Part shown: in pieces, positions 41,610 to 52,673 of the stretch | Layout: every line of letters begins with the position of its first letter | How positions within the stretch are numbered: the first letter of the stretch is position 1 | Assembly: GCA_950295325.1 (NCBI GenBank) | Contig: OX485808.1 | Location: forward strand, 18,808,527-18,868,526 | Source: Polytrichum commune | Taxonomy: Eukaryota > Streptophyta > Polytrichopsida > Polytrichales > Polytrichaceae | Length of the DNA: 60,000 bases | Direction of reading: 5' to 3' | Position numbers and translations under genes: made by a program | The notes under the pieces: model-generated | Told to the model about the DNA's origin: nothing | Seen by the model: only the letters and a program-made list of their open reading frames with translations | Database searches by the model: none

Positions 41610-44587
41610 ATGGAGGGAGTTGGTGGAAGAGGGGATTCCTTCTCTGACGACATGGGCAACACCCAATCTACGTCTGGGGATGAGCTAGACATTGTTGGGG
41701 AGGATAGTTTTGATGACAGTGCAGATGAAGGTGACTTGGGGAGTCCTTCGCCATCTGCCCCTTCTTGCCCCACTGTGGAATGTGCTGGGCTTTCACGAGC
41801 TTCATGGGTGAATTTGGATGTAGTACTTGTTAATGACAGTGGAGTTGCTGTGGCGGAGGGTATTTGTCGTAACACACATCCACAAGATTGCATTGATGAA
41901 AACCCCCTTGGCACCGAGGACGTTGGAGTTGTTATATTGGAATCACTCGTACATTCCGAAGTGAATCCAACTCATAGGTTCTCGTTGCGAAGGTGGCCGT
42001 TGAGGAATGTGACAATTGATGGGGTTAATTTGCATGAGCATGAGCGACGACACATCCAAATCCAAGAAGAGCTCCAAGCAAACATTCGGCCACGCAAAGG
42101 CCTACGGAAGTACGATACATTGGCACGTCCTACTCCGTCTGCAAATGAGTGTAAACGTCAAAGGTTGCTTTGTGAGGAGTCCATTAGAGAAGTTGCCACA
42201 AAGGATTGTTGTGTACATCGTTGTTGCCAATTGTTCCCAAGGGATAAATTGAAGGCCATCCGCGAGGAAATGTGGCTTGGAGATTTCCGTCTAAGATCCA
42301 CCAAAAAGCTTGATGTCCATAGGGCGATACATGTGAACGGAGCGGGTCGCAAGGTCATCACCCTTGAGAGCATAGACGTGTGTTGTACCGCATGGTACAT
42401 CATTCACGGTGTGTCGAAAGCGGAATTTTATAGACAAGCCGCGTATGCCAAGGAAGGCCGCCGGTCCCGTCACCATGGGAATACGGGCTTAAAGAAACCA
42501 AGGGAAGCAACGAGACAAGCAACCGCCACTCTGGCAACCATCATTGTCCCCCTTGCCGATGCAATGCCGCACAAAACACGCACACTCGCAACCGGTGAAA
42601 AGGTTGTGGAGAAGGTTCTTCCTACAGGCACGAAATGGAAAGACATATTGTTGGACGTAAACGCAGTTGGCGAGAAGGCTGGGTTGGACCCTACTTCGTT
42701 GTCGAAACTGAGTGCAATAAAAAAATTTCACTTTAGCGAATACATCACAAAAAGACGAGGCGACAAATTTGCCCGTTGTTCCAAATGCGAGAAGTTAAAA
42801 CGCCTTCGAGATGCACACACGATGGGGACAGAGTCCTATGGCGCACATCAAATGAACTATTTCAAGCATGTGAACATGCAAGAGGCACACCGTAATGATT
42901 ACTACACAAATAGAGCTTTGTCCATCTCTAGGCCTTTGGAGGTCCTTACAATCATCCATAACAAAATGGACCATGCCAAAACAACCTCACCATGTTTTGC
43001 AAATCGAATCAAAGCCACGGACGGCCTTTTTAAGCTTCCTGTATCGGTTACAGGTGATTTCGATAACAATTGCATTGCATTACCTAAACACAAATTTGTG
43101 CTTTAGGTTTGTACTTGGGGCCATAGATGTACACCATGTGAATTTTTTGGTGTTATAGTTGAATATTAAACCATTGGGTTGGCTTTACAGGGATGATTGC
43201 ACATGGACATGGTGATGTCAAGTATGCTCATTATGCTCTTGATTTGTATCCGGCGGATTCAAACCACACGATAGGGTCATTTGCAAAGCTTTTACGTGAT
43301 TTGGAGAAACCGCCGTCCTATTCATTAAGATTGTTATTTGAAAACTCGGGATCAACACCTCTATATGAAGCGGTCTTGGATGGAAGAGATGTATGCGTGC
43401 ACTCCTTGCCGGAGCCACCAAGTGAAGATGTGATTGCCAAGAATTTGCCCCCAACTCTGCGTGTCCAATTGGACAATTGTGCCAAGGACAATAAAAGTAG
43501 ATATGTTTTTGCATATTGGTCGTTGTTGGTTGCGAAAGGCATTTTCAAGGAGGTTTTTGTGTCCTTTCTATTGGTAGGCCACACGCACGACGATATCGAT
43601 GCATCTTTTGGGCGGTGGAGCATGAAGTTGCGCGAGGAGGATTTTCCAACAATCCCATTGTTGATGAAGTCGTACATGGATTTGGAGAACATTCCCGTCA
43701 TCCCCCATATGATCGAGGAGGTTCCAGACTTCAAGGCATTTATAGAACCGTATATTCGAAGCGGAGCTCACCGATTGATAGGACATACGAAGGCACAACA
43801 ATTTCGGTTCTACGTGCGTGACGATGGTGTCCCCGCCATGCAATACAAGTTGTTGTGCACGTCACAAGACTGGAGCCCGCCGGAGGGTCTCCTTGTATGG
43901 CGTGTTGATGGGGAGGGAAGGACGATGTTGCCTGACGGAAAGCCTAAGCCTTGCAAACCAATACCCATGAAGAATTTGGAGGACATTTGTAAAGGCATAT
44001 CAGGCTTCATACAATATTGGGAGAGTTTGAGGGTAGCGGATGTTGGTGGATCGTGTTGGCTTCGTTACGGGAGTTGGATACAATATTGGACACGTGTTCG
44101 TGGCGCTTTGGCAAACCCTCATCAAGATACACCCCTTACTTTAAGGCATGGGTTTTGGCCACAAACACGTGTCAATGTACAAGCTTCGGAGGCTAGTCTT
44201 TTGGGAAATGGAGAGGTTCGAGAGGAGTTTGATGTGGACGACCATTACGTGGGGCCTGCTAGTAGTCGTCCGCCACCATCTTTCCGCATTGCAGTGGATT
44301 GTCATGAAGGTTATATGCTCATTTTGCGTCCTGGAGATGAGACATATGCAAAGCCAGTGTGGGTGGCAAGAGCTTTGTCCAAACCAAATTTTGTAACTTC
44401 CAGCCCTCATTTTCGACAAATACAAGTAGAATACTACCGACCGACAACACGGAATGAAGATGTTGTTTGGCATTATACAGGCTGGGATACAAACCCTAAC
44501 TTTCGGTGGAAGGTGGATTCTGAGCACGGTCCATCTTGGGTAGATACAGATTCCATATTCACAGGGTTGTCTATGGCGACGTCATGA
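41610..44587 (+). CDS. DUF7869-type protein, copy 2, with replaced C-terminus
   Basis: Exon 1 is 41610-43053, exactly the same 1,444 bp as in copy 1, with the same GTTACAG|GTGATT donor. Exon 2 starts at 43191 after TTTACAG. The hallmark motifs are kept: LRVQLDNCAKDNKSRYVF and LLVGHTHDDIDASFGRW. The frame is intact and substitutions are mostly conservative, hinting at selection after duplication. Identity with copy 1 stops sharply after 44563 (DSIF), where foreign DNA starting CAGGGTTG supplies a short new tail (TGLSMATS) and TGA, removing about 35 residues of the copy 1 C-terminus. An upstream in-frame ATG exists at 41589. Total 946 aa from 41610. Confidence 0.78.
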
Positions 44588-44830
44588 CGGTGTCGTGCCG
44601 TCATGTCAGGTCGTGTCGTGACGGACCCCTCCGTCACGACACAATAGGGTCCACGTAGGGTCAACATAGGGGGAATGGACTAGGGTGGGTAAAATACTTA
44701 CCTTCTTGCCAAGGTGGCGTCCTATGTGGTAGAAAACGCCGACGTGGATGTGCATATTTCCCTTGCCAAGTAAACCATTTTGCCATTGTGTTTAGGGTTC
44801 TGTTAAAATCAAAGTAGAAAAATATGACTA
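44564..44830. mobile_element. Possible hAT-like element start
   Basis: The inserted DNA begins CAGGGTTGTCTATGGCGACG, like hAT terminal repeats (CAGGG), and is followed by GTCATGACGG/CCGTCATG-type subterminal words. The matching CCCTG end and 8-bp duplication of CATATTCA are not found in the window, so the call rests on one end. Confidence 0.3.
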
Positions 44831-45710
44831 AGGAGGGTGTGGGGCGGCCGGAGGCGGACGGTGGGGCGGACGGGAGAGGGGGGTGGTGCAGACGGCGGAG
44901 GGGGGTGGTGCGGACGGCGGAGGGGGGTGGTGCGGACGGCGGAGGGGGGTGGAGCGGACGGCGGAGGGGGGTGGAGCGGACGGACGGGGGGTGGTGCGGA
45001 CGGGGGTGGTGCGGACGGCGGAGGGGGGTGGAGCGGACGGACGGGGGGTGGTGCGGACGGGGGTGGTGCGGACGGCGGAGGGGGGTGGAGCGGACGGACG
45101 GGGGGTGGTGCGGACAGGGGAGGGGGGTGGTGCGGACGGACGGGGGGTGGAGCGGACGGGGGAGGGGGGTGGAGCGGACGGGGGAGGGGGTGGAGCGGAC
45201 GGTGGAGGGGGTGGAGCGGACGGGGGTGGGGCGGACGGAGGGGGGTGGAGCGGACGGGGGTGGGGGTTGAGCGGACTGGGGTGGGGCGGAAGGGGGTTGG
45301 GAACGGGGGGGGAGAACGCTGGAGCGGACGGGGGAACGCGGGGGCGGAAGGGGGTTGGGAACGGGGGGGAGAACGATGGAGCGGACGGGGGAACGAGGGG
45401 GCGGATGGGGGGAACGCGGAGGGCTCCGTCCGCCCCACGTTCCCCCGCCGTGCGTTCACGTTCCCACCCGTTTCCTAACGTCCGCACCCGTTCCCTACCG
45501 CGTTCCCCCCAGTCCGCACCCGTTCCCTCCCGTCCGCGCCCGTTCCCCCCCAGTCCGCACCCGTTCCATTCCCGTCCGCCCCGCGTTCCCTTCCCGTCCG
45601 CCCACGTTCCCTCCCGTCCGCCCACGTTCCCTCCCGTCCGCCCACGTTCCCTCCCGTCCGCCCACGTTCCCTCCCGTCCGCCCCACGTTCCCTCCCGTCC
45701 GCCCCACGTT
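44831..45710. repeat. Extreme low-complexity G-rich then C-rich DNA
   Basis: 44831-45420 repeats words such as GGAGGGGGGTGGAGCGGACGG (about 22-bp units and variants). From about 45425 the strand flips to CGTCCGCCCCACGTTCCC units, so the two halves are roughly inverted. Long proline-rich and glycine-rich ORFs appear in every frame and are not genes. Related words recur at 59070-59500. Confidence 0.9.
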
Positions 45711-46682
45711 TGTCGCGCACCTCTCCATGAGGAGTGCCCGAAACACCATGGGCACAAGGGGGACCCCGGAGTGACACCCGGGACTTGTGGCGCCATTGGT
45801 GAGAGGGCCCAAGTGATCCTAGTGTGGGTGAGGGCCCCGGGCGTTGGGAACGCCTCCCACCCACAAAGACTAGGAGCCATGAGGGTGAGGCCATGAGCTA
45901 TGCGTAGCTCATGGCGTGGTGATTCTAGAATGCTCAAGAACACCTCAATCCGAGGTGTGAGCTAGGAGTTATGGCCATTTGAGTGGGGCGCTGTCCCGGG
46001 ACAGCGCCCTGGTACAGCAGTGCCTGGGAGTGATTCCCGGGACTGCCAAGGTTCAAACAGGCATAACTTCCTCACCACTTGCCCGAATGGGGCAAGTGAG
46101 GAGTCCATCGGCATCTACGTAAAGCGTAGATGAAGATGGAGTGGTTGGTTGCTGGAATCAGACATCATACAAGGAAGTTATGATGGTCTGAAGCTGCTGG
46201 GGGCTTCTAGGCCCAGCGGCTAAGGGAAAATGTCCACTTGGCCCCAACTCTTGGTAGAGAGACAAGAGGTTGGTTGACGGTGGGGTAGGGGCCCCGCGTA
46301 GAGTCCTAGAGGCTTATATGGGTGAGGTGGTGTGGCCTCACCCACCCGAGGCCGAATGGCACGGCCTCCATGGGCATTGGCCCATTGTGAGGCCATAGTT
46401 GCCTAGTATGGTTCGGGTTGTTGTAGTGTTGCTCCGGCAACGCGATGATCAACATGGGATTGGACTTCCATGGATGGAAGTCCACATCTAGGAATGGGTT
46501 ACCGATTAAGGGGTGAGTCCCTAAAGCAAAGTAGGAGGGTTGGTTCCCTCCTATGAACTATAAGGTCCGGGGTAGGAGGAGCTAACCATTAGCATGGCGG
46601 AATGCGAATGGTTAGCGCTTGTAACCTTTGCTAGAATGGAAAATTGGCAAGATTGCTAAGGGGGTTAGCAAGGGTTGCGACA
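45711..46682 (+). repeat. 5' LTR
   Basis: 972 bp, TGTCGC...GCGACA. The primer site TGGTATCAGAGC lies at 46685-46696. Confidence 0.94.
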
Positions 46683-46733
46683 CTTGGTATCAGAGCAGGG
46701 TTCCAATATTTGAGCTAGCACTTTGAGGGAGAC

Positions 46734-47045
46734 ATGGCTATCAAACCTGAGGGTTATTATGGTGAGCCCGGGGTTTCCAAAAGGTTGTAAGGCTCAAATT
46801 GGAACAAAGATCATGTGCAAATGGAATTTGGCCATACCATTAGTTCTAATGACCATGGTGGGCATGATGGTGGATTTAATAAGGAAAATGGTGGAGTCCT
46901 TTGAAAGGGCTCCCGCACACCTCAAAAAAACATTTGGGGCCTAGAATACCGAATGCACCCAAAACCTTGGAGGGCATTAATGTTGGATTGAAATTCCAAT
47001 TCCAAATGCTTGGAATGAATTTGGTGGAAATGAGGCGTCCGGGCC
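46734..47045 (+). pseudogene. gag-like region, first part
   Basis: ATG GCT ATC AAA CCT, then a TAA at the codon that is TGA in the other copies, then GSNWNKDHVQMEFGHTI-type sequence. It is interrupted at 47046 by a solo LTR (target GGGCC). Confidence 0.45.
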
Positions 47046-48015
47046 TGTCGCGCACCTCTCCATAAGGAGTGCCCGAAACACCATGGGCACAAGGGGGACC
47101 CCGGAGTGACACCCGGGACTTGTGGCGCCATTGGTGAGAGGGCCCAAGTGATCCTAGTGTGGGTGAGGGCCCCGGGCGTTGGGAACGCCTCCCACTCACT
47201 GAGACTAGGAAGCATGAGGGTAAGGCCATGAGCTATGCGTAGCTCATAGCGTGGTGATTCTAGAATGCTCAAGAACACCTCAATCGGAGGTGTGAGCTAG
47301 GAGTTATGGCCATTTGAGTGGGGCGCTGTCCCGGGACAGCGCCCTGGTGCAGCAGTGCCTGGGAGTGACTCCCGGGACTGCCAAGGTTCAAAGTGGCATA
47401 ACGTCCTCATAACTTGCCCGAATGGGGCAAGTGAGGAGTCCATCGGCATCTACGTGAAACGTAGATGAGGATGGAGTGGTTGGTTGTTATGATCAGACAT
47501 CATACAAGGAAGTTATGATGGTCTGAAGCTGTGGGGGCTTCTAGGCCCAGCGGCTAAGGGAAAATGTCCACTTGGCCCCAACTCTTGGTAGAGAGACAAG
47601 AGGTTGGTTGACGGTGGGGTAGGGGCCCCGCGTGAAGTCCTAGAGGCTTATATGGGTGAGGTGGTGTGGCCTCACCCACCCGAGGCCGAACGGCAAGGCC
47701 TCCATGGGCTTTGGCCCATTGTGAGGCCATAGTTGCCTAGTATGGTTCGGGTTGTTGTAGTGTTGCTCCGGCAACGCGATGATCAACATAAGATTGGACT
47801 TCCATGGATGGAAGTCCACATTGGGGAAATGGGTACCGATTAAGGGGTGAGTCCCGAAAGCAAAGTAGGAGGGTTGGTTCCCTCCTATGAACTATTGGTC
47901 CGGGGTTAGAGGAGCTAACCATTAGCATGGCGGAATGCGAAGGGTTAGCGCTCGTAACCTTTGCTAGAAAAGAAAATTGGCAAGATTGCTAAGGGGGCTA
48001 GCAAGGGTTGCGACA
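47046..48015 (+). mobile_element. Solo LTR inside the third copy
   Basis: 970 bp, TGTCGC...GCGACA, flanked by GGGCC at 47041-47045 and 48016-48020. It carries the CTCCATAAGG variant shared with the solo LTR at 12289. Confidence 0.95.
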
Positions 48016-48020
48016 GGGCC

Positions 48021-48285
48021 TCTTAAGGCGTATATGCGCGCATTTCACACCCAAATGAATAGTACATCTTTGATGAACGAGCTTTCTAAGAAATGCATCG
48101 TTTTAGGTGGGTTTCAAAAGCGGGTGGTGAATACCAAGTTCAAATTTCCAAAGTTTATTGAGGTTGTGGCGGGGATCATCAAAATTGCCATGAGCATCAA
48201 GGCCGATGACCCCATTAAGCAATTTGGCGGTGCGTTACAACAATGGACGTTGAGGGGAGATAGGTTCCCCGCCAAATAATACTTG
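48021..48285 (+). pseudogene. gag-like region, second part
   Basis: MNELSKKCIVLGGFQKRVV then KFPKFIEVVAGIIKIAMSI; continues the region broken by the solo LTR. Confidence 0.45.
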
Positions 48286-48456
48286 TGCCGAGGACCAAAT
48301 GTTAGACGATGGTTTTGTGGCCAAGGCTAGTAGCCTTAAGCCAAGGCCAACTATTTTATATCTTGAGGTTCAAATGAATGGGACAAACGTCTAATGGGTT
48401 GACAAAGAGGCAAGCCATGCCTTCTTGAGCCCAAAACTCAAGAAGGGAGTTGGGGC

Positions 48457-48798
48457 TTGCCGATTGGTAGAGCGGGCAAGACCACCAAGGTGCGGTTTGG
48501 AAAGGGCAAACCGCATGAGACAAAGGAGGCCGCGATGCATGTAACCTTTCAATGTGGGACATTGGATTTTTGTCAAAATTTCATACCAAGTGAAATAGAT
48601 AAAATGCATGTCATTGTGAAGGCCGCCTTCTTTGAAACTCACATGATAGATGTGAGGTGCAAGCCGGTGTGCTTGCGGTGCATTATGATGTGTCATAATG
48701 GCAAAGAATTGAAGTTCAAATTAACAATGACTCCTATGGTAGGAGGACCTAAGTTGAATTTGGTCTTAATGGACCGAATAAAAAAAAAGAAAACATAA
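48457..48798 (+). pseudogene. Protease-like remnant
   Basis: MHVTFQCGTLDFCQNFIPSEIDKMHVIVKAAFFETHMIDVRCK then MTPMVGGPKLNLV, ending in an A-rich tract. Same part as 15812-16200. Confidence 0.5.
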
Positions 48799-48879
48799 TG
48801 GTCGTGGTTCAATTGGAGCAACTCCAAGGAACGTATGGGGAGGCTAGGAAAGATGGGCCTCCCCCAAACAACATTGGTG

Positions 48880-49170
48880 TGATGTTGGTGAAATACAAGG
48901 ATATATTCACCAATGTGTTGCCCAAAAAAAAAAAAAATTACTGCCAAGAAGTGAAAAATAACTTTGCTCAACGAGAGATTGAGCTCTTGAGGTATGTGGT
49001 GATAAATGAAGTTGGTGGACGAACATGAAGAATGTCAAGGCAATCCAAAAGGAGAATTGGCCCTTGATTCAAAAGGGCTTAGGTCATTTGTTGGCCTAGC
49101 CAATTAGTACCACAACTTCATTCGAGAGTTTTCTAAGGTTGCTAGGACCTTATTCAACTTATTGAGGAAA
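48880..49170 (+). pseudogene. RT remnant lacking catalytic core
   Basis: KYKDIFTNVLPKK, then an A-run, then NNFAQREIELLRYVV, and after a stop the NVKAIQKENWPLIQKGLRSFVGLA segment of the connection domain. Same deletion as the other two copies. Confidence 0.72.
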
Positions 49171-50070
49171 ATGGCTATCCCAAGAGTGGGATGAGCCTTG
49201 TCACCAAGCCTTTGGGGGGCTCAAAAACAAGTTCTCTTCGCCGCCCGTGCTTAAGTTCGCGGACTTTGACAAACCTTTTGAGGTGCATACGGGGGCGAGT
49301 GACTTTAGCATTGGCGGATGTTGAGGCAAAATGTATGGCCATTGCATATAAGAGCATGAATCTCGATGGTTGTCCGACCTTGTCCAACTTATGCAAGAAA
49401 TGGCTATCCCAAAAGTGGGATGAGCTTTGCCACCAAGTCTTTAAGGAGCTTAAGACCAAATTTTCTTCGCCGTCCGTGCTCAAGTTTGCGAAATTTGACA
49501 AACCTTTTGAGGTGCATACAGGGGCGAGTAACTTTACCATTGGCGGATGTTGATCCAAGATGGATGCCCATTGCATATGGGAGCATTAAGCTTAAAGGTT
49601 GTCAAACCTTGTGCGACTTGTGAAAGAAATGGCTATCCCAAGAGTGGGATGAGCCTTGCCACCAAGTCTTTGAGAAGCTTAAGAGCAAGTTCTCTTCGCC
49701 GCCCGTGCTCAAGTTCGCGGAGTTTGACAAACCTTTTGAGGTGCATACGGGGTCGAGTGACTTTACCATTGGCGGATGTTGAGGCAACATGGATGGCCAT
49801 GGCATATGAGAGCATGAAGCTCGATGGTTGTCCCACCTTGTGCGACTTGTGGAAGAAATGGCTATCCCAAGAGTGGGATGATGTTTGTCACGAGTCTTTG
49901 GGGAGCTTAACACCAAGTTCTCTTTGCCGCCCGTGCTCAAGTTCGCGGAGCTTGACAAACCTTTCGAGGTGCATACGGGGGTGAGTGCCTTTGCCAATGG
50001 TGGATTATGTGTAAGATGGATGGCCATTGCATATGGGAGCATAAAGCTCGATGGTTGTCAAAGAAGACAA
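49171..50070 (+). repeat. RNase H start, four tandem units of about 229 bp
   Basis: ATGGCTATCCC restarts at 49171, 49399, 49629 and 49859. Each unit encodes a CHQVF(K/E)ELK..FSSP(P/S)VLKFA..DKPFEVHTG-type segment. Units differ from each other more than the same unit differs between copies, so the duplication predates spread of the family. Confidence 0.82.
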
Positions 50071-50394
50071 CCAACTCATGACAAAGAACTTCTTTGCCGT
50101 AGTGCATTGCTTGAAGATGTGGCGACATTATTTGGGGTCGCACAAAGCAAAGGTCTATATGGACAATGTGTCCTAAAAGTATTTTAACGTATACAAGCAC
50201 AAGTGAGCGCCAAGTCATTGCGGTGGCATGATAGTTTGGCGCTTATGAAGGTGGATTTGGTCCACAAACCGGACCATGGAAATGTGGTGCCGGATGCGCT
50301 AAGTAGACCGGAAGAGTTCCAAGCAATGAGAACCATCCAAACCTTGTGGCTAATGTGTGCCGGCGAAGGAAACTTGTGATGCAAGATACGGGAG

Positions 50395-50734
50395 GGGTAA
50401 ATTAACTACCCCAAAGCACAAAAACTTTTAGGTGAGCTTCGCAAGAGCAAGGTGCTCAAGTTGGTGGACGGATTGTTCAAGTGCAAACAAAGTCGGGTAT
50501 ATGTGCCTCAAGGCAAGTTGAGGCTATCGGTTTTGAAGGAAAAATGTGATAGTCCTATTGCCGGCCATAGAGGAGAAAGAAAAAACCGCCATAGAATGGT
50601 GTCATGGAGGTACCATTGGCGGTGCATAAAGGAGGATATAACCCACTTTGTGAAGGCGTGAATAAAGTGCCAAGTGAACCGAGCCTCTTACCAAAAGCAA
50701 GGCGGTTTCTTGCAACCGTTGCCTATCCCGTTGG
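50395..50734 (+). pseudogene. H2C2 region with TGA at a Cys codon
   Basis: LRLSVLKEKCDSPIAGHRGERKNRHRMV, then FVKA-TGA-IKCQVNRASYQKQGG. The stop is at 50659-50661 and matches the nested copy. Confidence 0.65.
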
Positions 50735-51429
50735 CGCCATGGCATGGTATGTGCATGGACTTGATCACAAGTTTGCCGGAGTCACATGGGTATGATGCCA
50801 TCTTGTTGATGGTAGAGCGGTTTGCCAAGTTGGCACACATGGTGCCGATTGTGGGAACCGCCACCGCGTTGGAGACCGCATAGCCTTTTCTCAAAGGATG
50901 GTTGAGGCACCACGGGTTGCCAAGAGTGATTGTGTGGGATCAAGATCCAAAGTTCACAAGTGCATTTTCAATGCATTTCTCTAAGGAGGTCGGAATGAAA
51001 CTAAGGTTTAGCACGACCTTGCATTCCCAAATGAATGGGAAATCGGAGCGTGTGAATGGAGTCTTGAAGCAATACTTGAGGAACTTGGTGGGGGCGGACC
51101 AAGGAGATTGGGCGGACTATGTGGGTCGAGCGGAGTGTAATTGCAATGTAGCCACGCACTTGGCTACCAAGGGGTGGTCTTTGGTGGTGGCTTATGGAGT
51201 GGATGCGCTCCAACCTATTAACCTAGCTCTCGAGGGGGCACATTCAACACTAGAGTTCAACCAAGATGATGAGGACTTGGCCAAGAAGCGTGAACAAGTC
51301 TTGGAGATGACCAAGTTGTTGGTGGAGAAAGCCCGAAGGTGCTACGGAGTGCAAGTCAATGCCGGAAGACGCGAAGTGGAGAATGAGGTGGGCCAAAAGG
51401 TGTTGTTGAATGTGAACAACTTCACTTAG
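50735..51429 (+). pseudogene. Integrase, DDE residues kept, one TAG
   Basis: MDLITSLPESHGYDAILLMVERFAKLAHMVP supplies the first Asp, VIVWDQDPKFTSAFSMHF the second, and LHSQMNGKSERVNGVLKQYL the Glu. A TAG near 50881 interrupts the frame at a usual Gln position; downstream the frame is open to 51429. Reading frame and motifs are otherwise well preserved. Confidence 0.8.
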
Positions 51430-51453
51430 CCGGAAGGCCTCACTCCAAAGTTC

Positions 51454-51840
51454 ATGTCCAAAATTGGAGCTCCGTTTCCCATTGTGGAACAAGTGGTCAA
51501 GGACATATATAAGTTGGAATTACCGCCGGATATCAAAGTGCATCCGACATTTCATGTCTCATTACAAAAGTCATTTAAGGACGACACGTTGTGGCCCGAT
51601 CACAAGCAAGTGATTAGGCCACCTCCCGACCTTGTGGACGTCATTTGGAACATGAGGTAAGAGGGCATCCTCAAGTGTAGGAAGCCCAAGTGAAAAGGAA
51701 AGAAAAAGTACAAAGGAATACTTGGTGAAATGGTGAGGATACCATGAGAAAGAAACCGCTTGGGTGGCGGCAAGAGACATGGTCAACACCAATGAATTGG
51801 TGAAGCACTTTGAAGAAACTAAGGCTAGACATTCCAATAA
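51454..51840 (+). pseudogene. Linker and chromodomain
   Basis: MSKIGAPFPIVEQVVKDIYKLELPPDIKVHPTFHVS, WPDHKQVIRPPPDL, stop, then in another frame EYLVKW-TGA-GYHEKETAWVAARDMVNTNELVKHFEETKA. Confidence 0.7.
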
Positions 51841-52673
51841 AAAGAAGCGTAGGCATTGATGAGGACATCAATCTCCTTTAGTGGGGGAGAGACTCTAGTA
51901 GCAAACATAGCTTCGAGGTTAATTGCTCCACAACATGCACTTGTTCTTTGGCTTGAGGGAATAAAGTCCAAACTTTAGTGGTGCAAAGAGAAAAGTATGA
52001 GATGAGGTCCTAGTCTTGTACTTGTGCTTGGTTAATGGAAGAGGGGGAATAGATATGCCAAACTAGGTTGGGTAAGCCGAGTAATCGGGGGCCATGGCTT
52101 GGAGGGGCCTTGGATAAAACCAAGAAACTTCTTAGCTGTGGGCTTGTCCGGGCGGGGACAAGGTGATGGCGCGTGCTTATAAAAGTGCTACCCGCGAGCT
52201 AACGAGAGTTGGCGCATGGGAGTCATGAACCCATGTCTCGAAAGAGCAGAGTGGGAACTGAGTCGGGCGGGACTTGGCATCACCCCCGTGCGATCGAGGC
52301 GTGGCTTAACAATGGAAAGCCATCTCGGAGTTGCAACCGAGACAACTTAGTGGAAGCGTTGAGGTCTCGCCTAGATGTGTCATGTTAGGCTAGTGGAGCC
52401 TAACGGGGGAGGCCCCAAAGGAGGGGCAACCCAAGTGAGTCCCAAAGTAGGTTGGTCTAGTATAGGCTAGGTCCTTGGATGAGAGATCCAAGGTCGCTAA
52501 CGGACCACCTAGGAACGACATCTTTGGGACTATGCCAAATTTGAAGATGCATTGTGGGGGTCGCGCCCTAAGGTAAACACAATGCGGCACCATAGAGGAT
52601 GGCAACTTGAGAATTGGTGTGCCGACTACGAGTATAGTCGATGAGGGCATCGACTCCGTTTGGTGGGGGTGAG
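51841..52673 (+). other. 3' non-coding region
   Basis: Polypurine candidate TTTAGTGGGGGAGAGAC near 51876, then non-coding DNA collinear with 24895-25689. Confidence 0.55.

Noticed and set aside
44809-45943. Proline-rich and glycine-rich ORFs of 100-370 aa
   Set aside because: Low-complexity G/C repeats keep every frame open; they run into an LTR and have no start context or splice structure.
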